A stretch of DNA of 41,076 nt from Mycobacterium simiae (GCF_008370645.1 NZ_VTZN01000029.1:1-41076); one strand, 5' to 3'. Shown: positions 25,914 through 37,500, counted from the first letter of the stretch. Numbers and translations are program-made. The notes: generated by a model not told the origin, from the letters alone.

Positions 25914-28900
25914 GCGTCCCCCCATCGCCGTGGTGGGCGTCAGCGCCCTGTTTCCGGGCTCTCCTGATTCCCAGTGCTTCTGGCGCAACATTGTTGATGG
26001 AGTTGATCTGCTCTCCGACGTACCCGAATCGCACTGGCGTATCGGTGATTACTATGACGCCGCATTAGATGAACCCGACAAGATGTATGCGCAACGTGGT
26101 GGTTTCCTTCCCTACGTCGAGTTCTCACCTGCTGAGTTCGGTATCCCGCCCAACGTTGTCCCGGCAACCGACACCGCGCAACTACTGGCGCTAGCGGTCG
26201 CCAAGCACGTCCTGCAAGACGTTGCGGGCGGGGCCTTCTCCCATATTGACCGGGACCGGGTCTCCGTAGTGCTGGGCGTGGCCACTGCCACCGAGATGGT
26301 CGCCCACATGTCGGGTCGATTGCAGGCGCCGCTATGGGAGCGGGCACTTCGTGATGTTGGAATTGCGGGCGAGCAGCTCAAGCTGTTCAACCAACGCATC
26401 GCTGCCGCATACGTTCCCTGGCAAGAGAATACTTTTCCGGGACTGTTGGCCAACGTCGTCGCCGGACGTATTGCAAACCGATTCGACCTCGGCGGAACCA
26501 ACTGCGTCGTGGACGCTGCCTGCGCAAGTTCACTCGCTGCTGTCCAAATCGCGCTCAACGAACTATATCTCGGCGAATCGGATATGGTAATCACCGGTGG
26601 TGTGGACGCGCTCAACGACATCCTGATGTTCATGTGCTTCGCCAAGGTCACCGCATTGTCCCCGTCGGGGGACTGCCGACCGTTCTCGGACAAGGCGGAT
26701 GGGACGATGCTCGGCGAGGGGATTGCGATGATGGCGCTGAAGCGCCTCGAAGACGCCGAGCGCGATGGTGACCAGATATATGCGATTATCCGCGGTCTCG
26801 GTTCATCGTCGGACGGTCGGGCGAAAAGCATCTATGCGCCCAATCCTTCCGGGCAGGCACAAGCGTTACGGCGCGCTTACGATGCGGCCGGTTACGGTCC
26901 GGAAACCGTTGGGCTGCTTGAGGCGCACGGGACCGGTACCAAAGCTGGGGACGCGGCTGAGTTTGCAGCGCTTCGAGAGGTTTTCGACGCGTCAGGACGT
27001 GAAGATCGACAATGGTGCGCCCTTGGATCAGTGAAATCGCAAGTGGGTCACACAAAGGCCGCTTCAGGCGCCTGCGGACTGTTCAAGGCGATAATGGCGC
27101 TTCACCACAAGACGCTGCCGCCGACCATCAAGATCGACCAGCCGAACCCCGATCTCGAGTTCAATTCATCACCGTTCTACCTCTCGACGCAATCCAAGCC
27201 GTGGATTGCGGAGGAGGGCATGCCGCGACGGGCTTCCGTCAGTTCGTTTGGCTTCGGCGGAACCAATTTTCATGTGACGCTCGAAGAATACACCGACGGC
27301 GGTACCCGTCAGAAGCCATATCGATCCTGGAAGTCCGAACTGGTAGTAGTGGGCGCGGATACCGCGCCGGCCTTGGCCGACGAAGCGGCACGCCTATCAG
27401 CGTCGCTCACCGACCATGATGACATGCTCCAGTACATCGCCTACGCGACGCAGAAGAGCTACGACCCGGCCCAGCAACACCGTTTGGCGCTTGTTGCTGA
27501 CAGTGTCGCGACTCTTCGTTCTATGCTCGATGAAGCTGCTAACAGGCTAGCCACCGAAAACAATGCGGCAGCATTCGCATCGCCCAGGGGCTACTTTTTT
27601 TCGGCGCAGGAAGGGGCACCGGTTGCTCTGCTGTTTCCTGGCCAGGGTAGCCAATACGTGGGGATGGGCGCCGACGTCCCACGGCTATTCGAACCCGCGC
27701 TGTCCCCCTGGGAGATCGCCCGCGCATCACTTCTTGAAGCCGACTCGGATCTACATCAGATTGTTTGGCCGAGACCAGTTTTCACCGAGGAAGAGCAGGC
27801 GCGCCAGAGCGCCGAGCTAGCCAGAACTGAATGGGCACAACCTGCGATTGGCGCGCATAGCCTCAGCCTGCTGCAGGTTGTTCGCGCGTTGGGCATCAAA
27901 CCTGTTGCCGTGGGCGGCCACAGCTTCGGGGAAGTCGTAGCGTTGTGTGCCGCAGGTGTTTTAGACGACGCAGCTGTACTTCGAGTTGCCCGCAAACGTG
28001 GCGCTCTCATGGCCGAAGCTGCCGGGGACAGGGCAGGGACGATGTGTGCGGTTTCGGCGCCGTGTGAGATAGTGCGAGAGCTCCTTCAGCGCTGGGGCAC
28101 AGAGGTGGTGATCGCCAACCACAACAGTCCAACACAGGTCATCGTTTCGGGCGGGGTGCATGAGGTCGCAGACGCCATGGGAAAGCTGTCCGCCCTTGGT
28201 ATCACATCGACACAACTGAACGTGGCCACAGCGTTTCATTCGCAGATCGTCGCCGAATCCTCGGCACCCTTCAAAGCCTACCTGGCCGACATCCCACTCC
28301 ACCCCCCCTCAATCCCGGTGTACGCCAACGCCACTGCGAGACCTTACGACAATGACCCCGGAGCTGTTCGCGCCACGCTTGCAGCACAGATAGCACAGCC
28401 CGTCCGTTTCCTTGAGCAAGTGCGCTCAATGTGGACCGCGGGCGCACGAACCTTTGTGGAGGTCGGCCCGGACGGTGTTCTGACTAATCTGGTGAGTAAG
28501 TGCTTGGTCGGCCTGCCTCACTACGCTGTCGCGCTTGACCGTAAGGGCAGCAATGGAATTCGGGCACTGTTACTCGGACTTGCCCAGCTGGTAGCAGCCG
28601 GAGTGCCGATGAATCTTGCCAGTCTGTGGGCTGATTACCGCATCGTCGCGGATCCGCGAACCGGCCAAGAGCCCAAACTCATTCTCAAGATCAATGGCGC
28701 CAATTACGGCAAGCCTCAGATCGATGATCGTCCCACCAGTCCACCCGCGCCCCTTCCGAAGGGGAGCATGCCACCGAACACCGCAGCCGTGGCATCGTCG
28801 GCGCAACGACAGATCCGGCCAGTAGCCACGCCCGCGGATAGCGTGGCTTTGCCAGTAGCTGCGACAGTGATGACGGCGCCGACGGTAGCTGCACCCGCGC

Positions 28901-29250
28901 CCAGCGCGGGAGTGCTTGCGGCGGCTGCGGTGGGGGTCGGCACCGACCTGGTGGTTGACATGTTGCACGTTGTCGCCGACAAGACCGGTTATCCAGTGGA
29001 GATGCTGGAATTGTCGATGTCACTGGAAGCCGATTTGGGCATCGACTCGATCAAGCGCGTGGAGATCTTGTCGGCCGTACAGCAGCGGGTGCCGTCGTTG
29101 CCCGAAGTCGAGGCTTCGGCAATGGCCGGACTGACTACGTTGCAGGAGATTGTCGACTACCTCGCCACCCTGTTGCCGCCAACGACGCACGCCACCAACG
29201 GCAACACCGCGTCGTTGATCCAGCGGAGTGCTCGTCTCCCTTTCGTTTGA
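25906..29250 (+). CDS. PfaA-like N-terminal half: ketosynthase-acyltransferase-ACP
   Basis: An iterative synthase subunit of 1114 residues. The KS domain (residues about 5-455) has the catalytic Cys in DAAC206ASS, H341 in EAHGTGT and H382 in GHTKAASG. The AT domain (about 565-880) has GHS673FGE and H778 in TAFHS, where the A-F-H form suggests malonyl-CoA. An Ala/Pro-rich linker (about 935-1000) precedes one ACP with LGIDS1048IKRVEIL, the signature of PUFA-type synthases, S1048 being the phosphopantetheine site. Marine PfaA proteins carry about four to nine tandem ACPs; here I see only one. I chose ATG 25906, preceded by AGGAAAGGG, because KS homology begins directly after it. The stop is shared with the next gene's start, in the linker where a full PfaA would continue into KR. 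Confidence 0.93.
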   Translation: MSKRPPIAVVGVSALFPGSPDSQCFWRNIVDGVDLLSDVPESHWRIGDYYDAALDEPDKMYAQRGGFLPYVEFSPAEFGIPPNVVPATDTAQLLALAVAKHVLQDVAGGAFSHIDRDRVSVVLGVATATEMVAHMSGRLQAPLWERALRDVGIAGEQLKLFNQRIAAAYVPWQENTFPGLLANVVAGRIANRFDLGGTNCVVDAACASSLAAVQIALNELYLGESDMVITGGVDALNDILMFMCFAKVTALSPSGDCRPFSDKADGTMLGEGIAMMALKRLEDAERDGDQIYAIIRGLGSSSDGRAKSIYAPNPSGQAQALRRAYDAAGYGPETVGLLEAHGTGTKAGDAAEFAALREVFDASGREDRQWCALGSVKSQVGHTKAASGACGLFKAIMALHHKTLPPTIKIDQPNPDLEFNSSPFYLSTQSKPWIAEEGMPRRASVSSFGFGGTNFHVTLEEYTDGGTRQKPYRSWKSELVVVGADTAPALADEAARLSASLTDHDDMLQYIAYATQKSYDPAQQHRLALVADSVATLRSMLDEAANRLATENNAAAFASPRGYFFSAQEGAPVALLFPGQGSQYVGMGADVPRLFEPALSPWEIARASLLEADSDLHQIVWPRPVFTEEEQARQSAELARTEWAQPAIGAHSLSLLQVVRALGIKPVAVGGHSFGEVVALCAAGVLDDAAVLRVARKRGALMAEAAGDRAGTMCAVSAPCEIVRELLQRWGTEVVIANHNSPTQVIVSGGVHEVADAMGKLSALGITSTQLNVATAFHSQIVAESSAPFKAYLADIPLHPPSIPVYANATARPYDNDPGAVRATLAAQIAQPVRFLEQVRSMWTAGARTFVEVGPDGVLTNLVSKCLVGLPHYAVALDRKGSNGIRALLLGLAQLVAAGVPMNLASLWADYRIVADPRTGQEPKLILKINGANYGKPQIDDRPTSPPAPLPKGSMPPNTAAVASSAQRQIRPVATPADSVALPVAATVMTAPTVAAPAPSAGVLAAAAVGVGTDLVVDMLHVVADKTGYPVEMLELSMSLEADLGIDSIKRVEILSAVQQRVPSLPEVEASAMAGLTTLQEIVDYLATLLPPTTHATNGNTASLIQRSARLPFV

Positions 29251-31559
29251 CCGGAGCGTCGATCGCGCGCTACGTGGTGCGTGCGATCGCTGCTCCGGCT
29301 CGCGGAATGGGTGTTCCTGGCCTGCATGAAGCAAGCCGCGTGGAAATTGTCGGCGAGACTGCCGTCGGCTGCGCCTTGGCGAAGATTCTAAGAACGCAGG
29401 GTATTCCTGCCGTCCCCGTAGCGGAGACGAGCCCGGACTCGACCTGCGTGCTACACCTGGGCGGCCTTGCCGCGACCAGAGGCCGCGAGGAAGCCCTGGC
29501 CGTGAACCGTCAGGTCTTCGCCGATGCTGTGCGGGTTGCCGCCCAAATGGAGCTGAACGGGGGGGTCTTCGTTACGGTTCAGGACACCGGCGGCACATTC
29601 GGTTTGCTTACCGACGCCGGCCCCCGGGCATGGGCCGGCGGCCTGTCCGCGTTGACCAAGACCGCGGCACTCGAATGGCCCAATGCCCATGCCAAGGCCA
29701 TCGACATCGACACCACGAATCAATCCCCGCAACACGTTGCCGAACAGATCGCGACCGAGATCATGACTGGCGGCCCCGAACTTGAAGTGGGCGTCGGCAG
29801 TATCCACGGTCGCGTGACGTTAACGACGGAAGAGTCCCGCATCAGCGCTTGGGACGCGAGGCTCGACCATCGTGACATCATCCTGGTCTCCGGGGGTGGC
29901 CGCGGTGTCACGGCCGCGTCGGTGATCGCGCTCGCTGCGGAAACCCAGGCCGGCTTGGTGCTGATTGGGCGTTCGGCATTGAGCGAAGAACCGGCTGCCG
30001 CGCACGGGTTGACGACGGCCGCGGACCTCAAGCGCGCGCTGCTCACCGAGGCCCAGAGGCAGGGCGCCAAACTCACGCCCAGACAGTTGGAACAGCAAGT
30101 CCAGCGGGTGCAGGCTGACCGCGAGATTCGCGCGACAATCGCCGCAATCAAGGCAGCCGGCTCGCGCGTCATGTACCAAGCGGTCGATGTTCGTGATAGC
30201 GCTCAGCTGGGCGTACTGCTGAACCGCGTACGAGCCGAGTTAGGACCGATTACCGGGTTGGTTCACGGCGCGGGTGTGGTGGCCGATGCGCGCCTGAGCC
30301 GCAAGACACTGGATCAGTTCGACCGAGTTTTCAGCACCAAAGTCGCTGGCCTCGGCGCCTTGCTCGATGCAACTGCGGGCGACCCGTTGAAGATCATCCT
30401 GTTGTTCTCATCGGTTTCGGCGCGCGGTGGAAATGTCGGGCAGTCCGATTATGCGATGGCCAACGAGGTCCTCAACCAAGTCGCGTTATCAGAGCAAGCT
30501 CGCCGCGGTCCTCGGTGTCTGGTGCGCGCGCTGGGCTGGGGGCCCTGGGAGGCCGGGATGGTCAGTCCGGCTCTGCGGGCGGTGTTTGAATCTCGAGGCG
30601 TCACGACTATTCCGCTCGATGACGGTGCACGCGCATTCGTGTCCGATGCGCTCGACAGCACGACGGAAGACGTGCAGATAGTGCTCGGCGGCGGCGTGGG
30701 CACAGGCGGGCTTCCGCACCCGCTATCTGGGAGCGGGCGAGTGGCCCGCGTGCTGGCGCACGCGGCGATACAGCCTTACCTACACGATCACCGCGTTGGG
30801 CAGCAGGTGGTGCTGCCGGTGGTGCAGGTAGCGGAATGGTTTGTGAGCGCGGCCGGGAGCTGCCGGCCAGGCCTGCGCGTCGAGCGGCTGCTCGACCTTC
30901 GGGTTCTTCGCGGCGTGCGACTGCAGGGCTTCAACGATGCGGGCGATGTGTTCTTAGTGCGGTGCCGGCTACTAGGAGGCTCCGCGCATCGGCTCGAACT
31001 GTCGTTGCTTAACGCAGCCGGCGCGGCCTGCTACTCCGCGACTGTTGAGATGGGCGCCGGCAATCGGGATATGCCGACCGTCGCGCCGCCGACGTTGAAC
31101 GGGGAGCAGCTGGCTCAACAACGTTTCTATGGCGATGAGGCGCTCTTTCACGGTCCAGCCTTCCAAGTTATCGAGCGGCTTAGCTGGCGTGATCCATTCG
31201 GCGCCGTCGCGCACCTGCACGGGTCCAGAGAGGCAGGTTGGCCACAGCGGTGCTGGGCGACAGATCCAGCCGCGCTGGACGGCTGCCTGCAACTCGGTAT
31301 CCTATGGGGCCTCAAACAAACCGGATATCGCATGCTGCCCATGCGCATTGGAGAAATTGTCCTCTCCCCTTACCCGCTCACGCACGGCACGCTGTGCTGC
31401 TACCTGGACAACGGGAAGTCAAACAGCAACGGCATCGTCTGCGACCTCAAGCTCACCGAAGCCCGCGGCACAGTGATCGCTGAACTGAGATGCGTCGAGA
31501 TGTATCCGTATCACATCACTGCCAGCGAGGCGGGGAGCGACAAGGCATGGGCGAGATGA
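29247..31559 (+). CDS. PfaA-like C-terminal half: ketoreductase-dehydratase
   Basis: A 770-residue protein with the domains that follow the ACPs in PfaA. RYVVRAIAAPARGM (residues 8-21) is the conserved entry into this half. A KR structural part and the catalytic KR follow: NADPH loop SGGGRGVTA near residue 215, Ser in FSSVSA, Tyr402 in SDYAMANE. A PKS-type double-hotdog dehydratase occupies about residues 495-760, with H515 in HDHRVGQQVVLP, FHGPAFQ and D678 in ALDGCLQ. The only start available at the front is TTG, overlapping the previous stop as TTGA with no clear Shine-Dalgarno, so termination-reinitiation or frameshifting is implied. The split leaves a two-protein PfaA. Its 3' end overlaps the next gene. 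Confidence 0.9.
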   Translation: MTGASIARYVVRAIAAPARGMGVPGLHEASRVEIVGETAVGCALAKILRTQGIPAVPVAETSPDSTCVLHLGGLAATRGREEALAVNRQVFADAVRVAAQMELNGGVFVTVQDTGGTFGLLTDAGPRAWAGGLSALTKTAALEWPNAHAKAIDIDTTNQSPQHVAEQIATEIMTGGPELEVGVGSIHGRVTLTTEESRISAWDARLDHRDIILVSGGGRGVTAASVIALAAETQAGLVLIGRSALSEEPAAAHGLTTAADLKRALLTEAQRQGAKLTPRQLEQQVQRVQADREIRATIAAIKAAGSRVMYQAVDVRDSAQLGVLLNRVRAELGPITGLVHGAGVVADARLSRKTLDQFDRVFSTKVAGLGALLDATAGDPLKIILLFSSVSARGGNVGQSDYAMANEVLNQVALSEQARRGPRCLVRALGWGPWEAGMVSPALRAVFESRGVTTIPLDDGARAFVSDALDSTTEDVQIVLGGGVGTGGLPHPLSGSGRVARVLAHAAIQPYLHDHRVGQQVVLPVVQVAEWFVSAAGSCRPGLRVERLLDLRVLRGVRLQGFNDAGDVFLVRCRLLGGSAHRLELSLLNAAGAACYSATVEMGAGNRDMPTVAPPTLNGEQLAQQRFYGDEALFHGPAFQVIERLSWRDPFGAVAHLHGSREAGWPQRCWATDPAALDGCLQLGILWGLKQTGYRMLPMRIGEIVLSPYPLTHGTLCCYLDNGKSNSNGIVCDLKLTEARGTVIAELRCVEMYPYHITASEAGSDKAWAR

Positions 31560-34500
31560 AATTTGAGCCAATCGCAATCGTCGGTCAGGGCTGCGTCTTT
31601 CCGGGCGGATTGAATCCCGATGAGCTCTGGACAACCATCTCCGAGGGTCGAGACGTCCTGGGCGCACCTCCGGAGGGCTACTGGGGGGTCGATCCGGCCA
31701 ACATCATGCGGGAGCACATCAGCGGACCTTGCTTCGACCACACCTGGTCGGATCTGGGCGGTTATGTGCGCGGCTTCGACGACGTCTTCGATGCGGACGG
31801 CTTTATGCTCGCCGCAGACTCCTTGCGCAACCTCGACCCGCTTTGTCAATGGACGATGTATGCCGCCCGGCAAGCCATCGAGAGTGCCGGCTGGCAGGTG
31901 GGCACGGTTCCCGGTCGCGCCGGCGTCGTCCTGGGAAACCTGAGCTATCCCACCCACACGATGGCCGCTCTTGCCGCAACGGTGTGGCGGGCAGAGGCAA
32001 CCGCCGTAGACTGGCGCAACCGATTCAATTCCGGACTGCCCGCACATCTTGTCGCGCGCGCCCTGGGCTTGACCGCAGCCGCTTTCTCGCTCGATGCCGC
32101 TTGCGCTTCGTCGCTTTACGCGATCAAGGTGGCCTGCGACCGTTTGCACGATGGACGAGCTGACATCATGCTGGCCGGTGGCGCCAACCGTGCCGACGCT
32201 TTGTTTCTGCATGTCGGATTCAGCGCCCTGCAAGCGTTGAGCCGTGCCGGCAAGTCGCGCCCGTTCCATCGCCAAGCCGACGGCCTGGTTCCCGCCGAGG
32301 GTGCCGGCTTCGTAGCCCTCAGGCGGTTTGACGATGCGCTCGCCTCGGGTCAGCAGATACTCGGCCTTATTCGGGCGGTGGGCGTTGCCAACGATGGCCG
32401 CTCAAGCAGCCTGTTGACACCTTCTCCGGAAGGCCAAGAGCGCGCCATGCGGTCGGCCTATGACATGGCCGACCTGGATCCGCACGACATTTCGATGATC
32501 GAGTGTCACGCCACAGGCACGCCGCTCGGGGACCTTACTGAACTGAAAAGCATGACCCGCATCTTCTCGAAATGCGAAGACCTGCCTATCGGTTCCCTGA
32601 AATCCAATCTGGGCCATTCCATTACGGCTTCCGGCATGGGTGGTCTCATCAAGGTTGTTGCGGCCATCCGCGCGAAGCTGCGCCCACCCACGTTGCACGT
32701 TGAGGACCCGGTGCCGTTCATCGCAAAGTCGCCATTTCGACTGCTCACCACGGCTGAGTCATGGACCAGCAGCGGACCACGCCGCGCCGCGGTCAACAAC
32801 TTCGGCTTCGGCGGCAATAACGCGCACCTCATCGTCGAAGAATGGCTGCAACCAGCCGCGCCCACCGTCAGCGCCCCGAGATGGCGGGTGAACCCACATT
32901 CCGCCGACGCCGACATTGCGATCGTCGGGCTCAGCATCATCGCCGGCGACGGCTACGAAACATCGGAAGTGGCATACCATCTCGCAGCAGGGCAAAAAAT
33001 TGTCACTCGAGAGTCCGACGGTGTAATCCGCGCCCGCATGTCCACCCTCTCGCTGGACGTGACGAAAGTCCGATTCCCGCCAAGCGACCTGAAAAATGCG
33101 CTACCTCAACAGATTGCCGTGCTCTGTGCCGCTCTGAATATCGGTGAAGTCATCAAGGGCCTGCCCGCGACGACCACTAGTGTTTTCATCGGGATGGGCT
33201 GCGATGCCGACGTGGCTCGATGGGGCGTTCGCTGGCGTCTTGCCGACACGGTTGATGACCCGCACCGACTCGCGCAGGCGCGCGAGGGTGTCGTTCCGGG
33301 TCTGGTTGCCAGCGCCGTGGTCGGCTCAATGCCCAATATCGTCGCCAACCGGCTCAACGGCCAATTCGACCTATGCGGTCCAAGCTTCACCGTGTCACGT
33401 GAGCAGCTTTCCGGCACAACGGCACTGGACTTGGCGGCCCGCGCGCTTCGACATGGCGAGATTGATGCAGCAGTGGTAGGAGCGGTCGACCTCAGCTGTG
33501 AGCCCGTCCACGAGGCAGCAGCACGCAACCTGCTCACCGCAGACGAGCAAATCCCCGGCGATGCGGCCGTCCTCATGGTGCTCAAGCGCGCCGACGATGC
33601 TCGTCGAGACAACGACACGATCTACTCGCTATTGCCCGCAACACGTGACCCGAATGGTCACTGCGGCACAGCACCGACAGCCTACAGCGTTACACCGTTA
33701 CTGGGCCACGCCCACGCGGCCGCCGGACTGCTTCAGGTAGCAGCCGGCGTTCTTCTCGGCTTCCTTGGCACCGAACCCGACGGTCGCCCCGCAGCCTGCG
33801 CGCAACGTGCGGTCGTCATGACGCTCCATGGGATGGCCGGTGAACATCAACAACTGACTTTGCTTGCGCCATCGCGACAACGGCGCGACAGCACAACACA
33901 ACGTCGCGTCCTCGTGCGCCAACTGGCCGCCGCACGCGGCGACACAAGAAATGCGAGGCTAGTCAACTTCGCCGCACATATGCCGCCGGTGCGGCTGCCC
34001 GCGGACCTGGACTCAGCCCGCGTGCCGGTGGGGACTGACAGACGTTCACTCGCCGATCAGGCGCTACCGCATCCCGGAAACGGATTACTGCTGCACAACG
34101 CAGGACCGATGTCCGTAGCCAACGGCTCGTCACCCGTCGACCACACCGCCGATCAGTCGACCGCCACCCTGCTGCCGAGGCCCCCCGTCATAGCCAAGGC
34201 CACTGACGCATATAGGTTGCCAGCTCTCGGCGAAACACTGTCATTGCCCGCGACGCTGCAGCCGCCTAGCAACGGTGGCCAGCGCTCTCGCGAGTTAGTT
34301 GCATCCGCCTCGAATGGCCGACCTTCGAACAACGATCCCGACGAGTTCGACGCCCCCTGCCTGCCGATAACCAACAGGCCACCACGCCAGGTCGACAACG
34401 GCGCACACCGGGCCGCTCAGCCGGAACCGCCGCCCGACGCGGTGCTCCCGGAGCCGACAGTAAAGCGCAACCCCACCGGGCTGGCATTGGACAAAGCGGG

Positions 34501-37500
34501 CTTACGGGTGCACGCCTCGGGCAAGATCTCGGAAATCTACGGTCCTGCCTTTGCCGTTCAAGACGGCTATGCAAGGCAGACGCGCATGCCTGAACCGCCG
34601 CTGTTGTTGGCGGATCGGCTACTGGGCATCGACGCAGAGCCGGGCAAGCCCGGCACGGGCACACTGTGGACCGAGACCGACGTTACCGCCGACGCGTGGT
34701 GGCTACACCAAGGTCGAATGCCAGCCGGCATCATGATCGAAAGCGGGCAGGCCGACCTGATGCTCATCTCCTGGATGGGTGCAGATTTCGCCAACAGGGG
34801 CGAGCGAGTGTACCGCCTGTTGGGCTGCGAGTTGACCTTCCTGGGTGGCTTGCCCGAGATCGGCGACACCCTTCGCTTCGACATCCATGTCGATGGTCAC
34901 GCTCGCCAAGGTGACATCCGCCTGTTCTTCTTCCACTATGACTGCACCACAGGAGATGCCGTACGGCTGACGGTCCGCAATGGGCAGGCCGGCTTTTTCT
35001 CCGACGAGGAACTGGCCGCCTCCGGCGGGGTTGTGTGGACGCCCGAGCACGAGACCGTCACGGGTCGCCTTGATTCCCCACCTTGCCCGACCTCGCGACG
35101 CTCGTTGTCGGCGAACGATGTCAAAGCCCTTGCAGGCGGCCAGATATGGTCGACGTTGGGGGAAGGGTTCGAATGCGCCGCAAGCCACACTCGCACGCCA
35201 ACTATCGCCGGCGGCAACATGTTGTTCATCGATGAAGTGACACAGATCGACTTCTCCGGAGGACCGTGGGGCCGGGGCTATCTGCGCGGCGTCCAACAAG
35301 TCACACCCGAAGCCTGGTTCTTCGATGGGCATTTCAAAAATGACCCCTGCATGCCGGGCACGTTGATGTTCGAAGGTGCGCTGCAGGCGATGGCCATTTA
35401 CCTGACCGCGGCCGGCATGACACTAGGCTGCGACGGCTGGCGCTTTGAACCCGTTCCGTTTGAGACCTATAAATTGAAGTGCCGCGGGCAGGTCACTCCT
35501 ACCTCGCGCACAGTCGTCTATGAGGTTCTCGCCCGAGAACTCATCAATGGGCCCGAACCGACGCTGTTCGCCGACGTGCTCTGCACTGTCGACGGCTTGG
35601 CGGCCTTCCATTGCCGCCGCTTGGGTTTGAAGCTTTCGCCGGGTTGGCCGATGGATCAGGGCCTGCCTGAACTTGATGACTATGCTGAGCCAAAGCCGGT
35701 CGTGGTGGTCGACAACTTTCGCCTCGACTACAAGTCCTTGCTGGCTTGCGCATGGGGTAAGCCGTCGCACGCCTTTGGCGCGCTCTACCAACGCTTCGAT
35801 ACCACTCGCAAAGTTGCCCGGTTGCCGTCACCCCCCTACCACTTCATGTCACGCATCACCGAGGTGGTCGGCGAGATGGGGGAGATGAAACCGGGCGCAA
35901 GTGTGGTCGCCGAGTACGACGTGCCGCCCGACGCTTGGTATTTCACCACCAACGGCTGCCCAACGATGCCCAATGCGGTCCTGATGGAAGTCTGTCTGCA
36001 GCCCTGCGGGTGGCTGGCCAGCTTCATCGGATGTTCGTTGTCCACCGACGTGGACCTGTTCTTCCGCAACCTCGACGGCACTGGCGTGCAACACCAGGAG
36101 GTCACACCTTCCACCGGAGCTTTGCGCACCGAAGTCCAGCTGAAGAACGTCAACAAGGTCGCCGACACCATCATCGTGAGCTTTGCGGTTCAAATCTATG
36201 CCGGTCAGGTCCTGTGCTATCGCGCCGACACTGTCTTTGGCTACTTCCCGGGCCAAGCCCTGGAGAAACAGCAGGGCCTGCGGACCAGTGACGAGGAGCG
36301 TGAGCACTTCTCGGAAGCGTCCGCGGCGGCCGACGTGGACTTGACCACCCGTCCGCATGGCTACTTCGGACGTGGCGCTCGGCTGGCCGAACCGATGCTG
36401 CTCATGATCGACCGGGTAACCGGACGCTGGCACACCGCGGGCAGAGCAGGTTTGGGACGATGGCGCGCTGTCAAGGACGTGAACCCCGCAGAGTGGTTCT
36501 TCAAGGCCCATTTCTTCTCCGACCCCGTACAGCCCGGGTCTTTGGGAATCGAATCGATGGTCAACCTTCTCCAGTTTGCAATGCTTGATCTCGGGCTCGG
36601 CCAGGACGCAGGCCCGGATGCGCAGTTCGAACCGATCGCCTGCGACCAGCCCATGACGTGGCGGTACCGCGGTCAGGTTCGGCCACGCAACAAACTCGTC
36701 ACAACGCAGCTGGAAATCACCAAGATTGAGCGCAACGACGACCAGATTATGGCGATAGCTGACGCAGCACTGTGGGTGGACGGGTTGCGTATCTACTCAG
36801 CCACCGATCTGGGGATGCGCATCAAACGAACCCGGCGCAGTCAGCCGGTCGTGGCGGTCGAGTCGCCCGCCGCAGCGCGGCCGGTCACCGCCGCGGAAAC
36901 GGTTATCGACCCGACGCATGACACCTGGATCACCGATCACCGCCCGACCTACACCGCCCCTGCCTTACCGCTGATGTCGGTCGTGGACCTCGTCGCCCAG
37001 GCTGCTCATGAAGCGGCTCAGGGAGCAAAGGTGGTGGAGGTTCGCGACCTGCGCCTGTCGCGCTGGATAGTCGTCGACGCAGCGGTGCGGCTTCGTACGC
37101 AGGTCGAACCCACCGGACCGGACACATACGATACGCGCCTGACGGTTTGGCGCGAGGCCGCCAACCCCAAACTGTCCCGATGGGAGACCATCGCGTGTGG
37201 CACCGTCTCGACAGCATGCCACTATCCGCAAGGACCGCCACCCTGGCCCGCGCCAAGTGAGACGTTCCCGCTACGCAACCCCTACGACTGCGGCGACGTC
37301 TTCCACGGCCCTGCCTTTCAATGCCTTGATGACGGCGCAAGACTCAGCCATGACGGCGCCACCGCGACCTTGACGGTCGAACGCTGCGCAGTCCCCCGCG
37401 GCCTTATTCATCCAGGAGTCCTCGACGGCGGGTTGCACATCATCCCGCACACCGAGATGAGCGTGTGGGCAGCGCGGGCACATCCCGGAACTGACGATCG

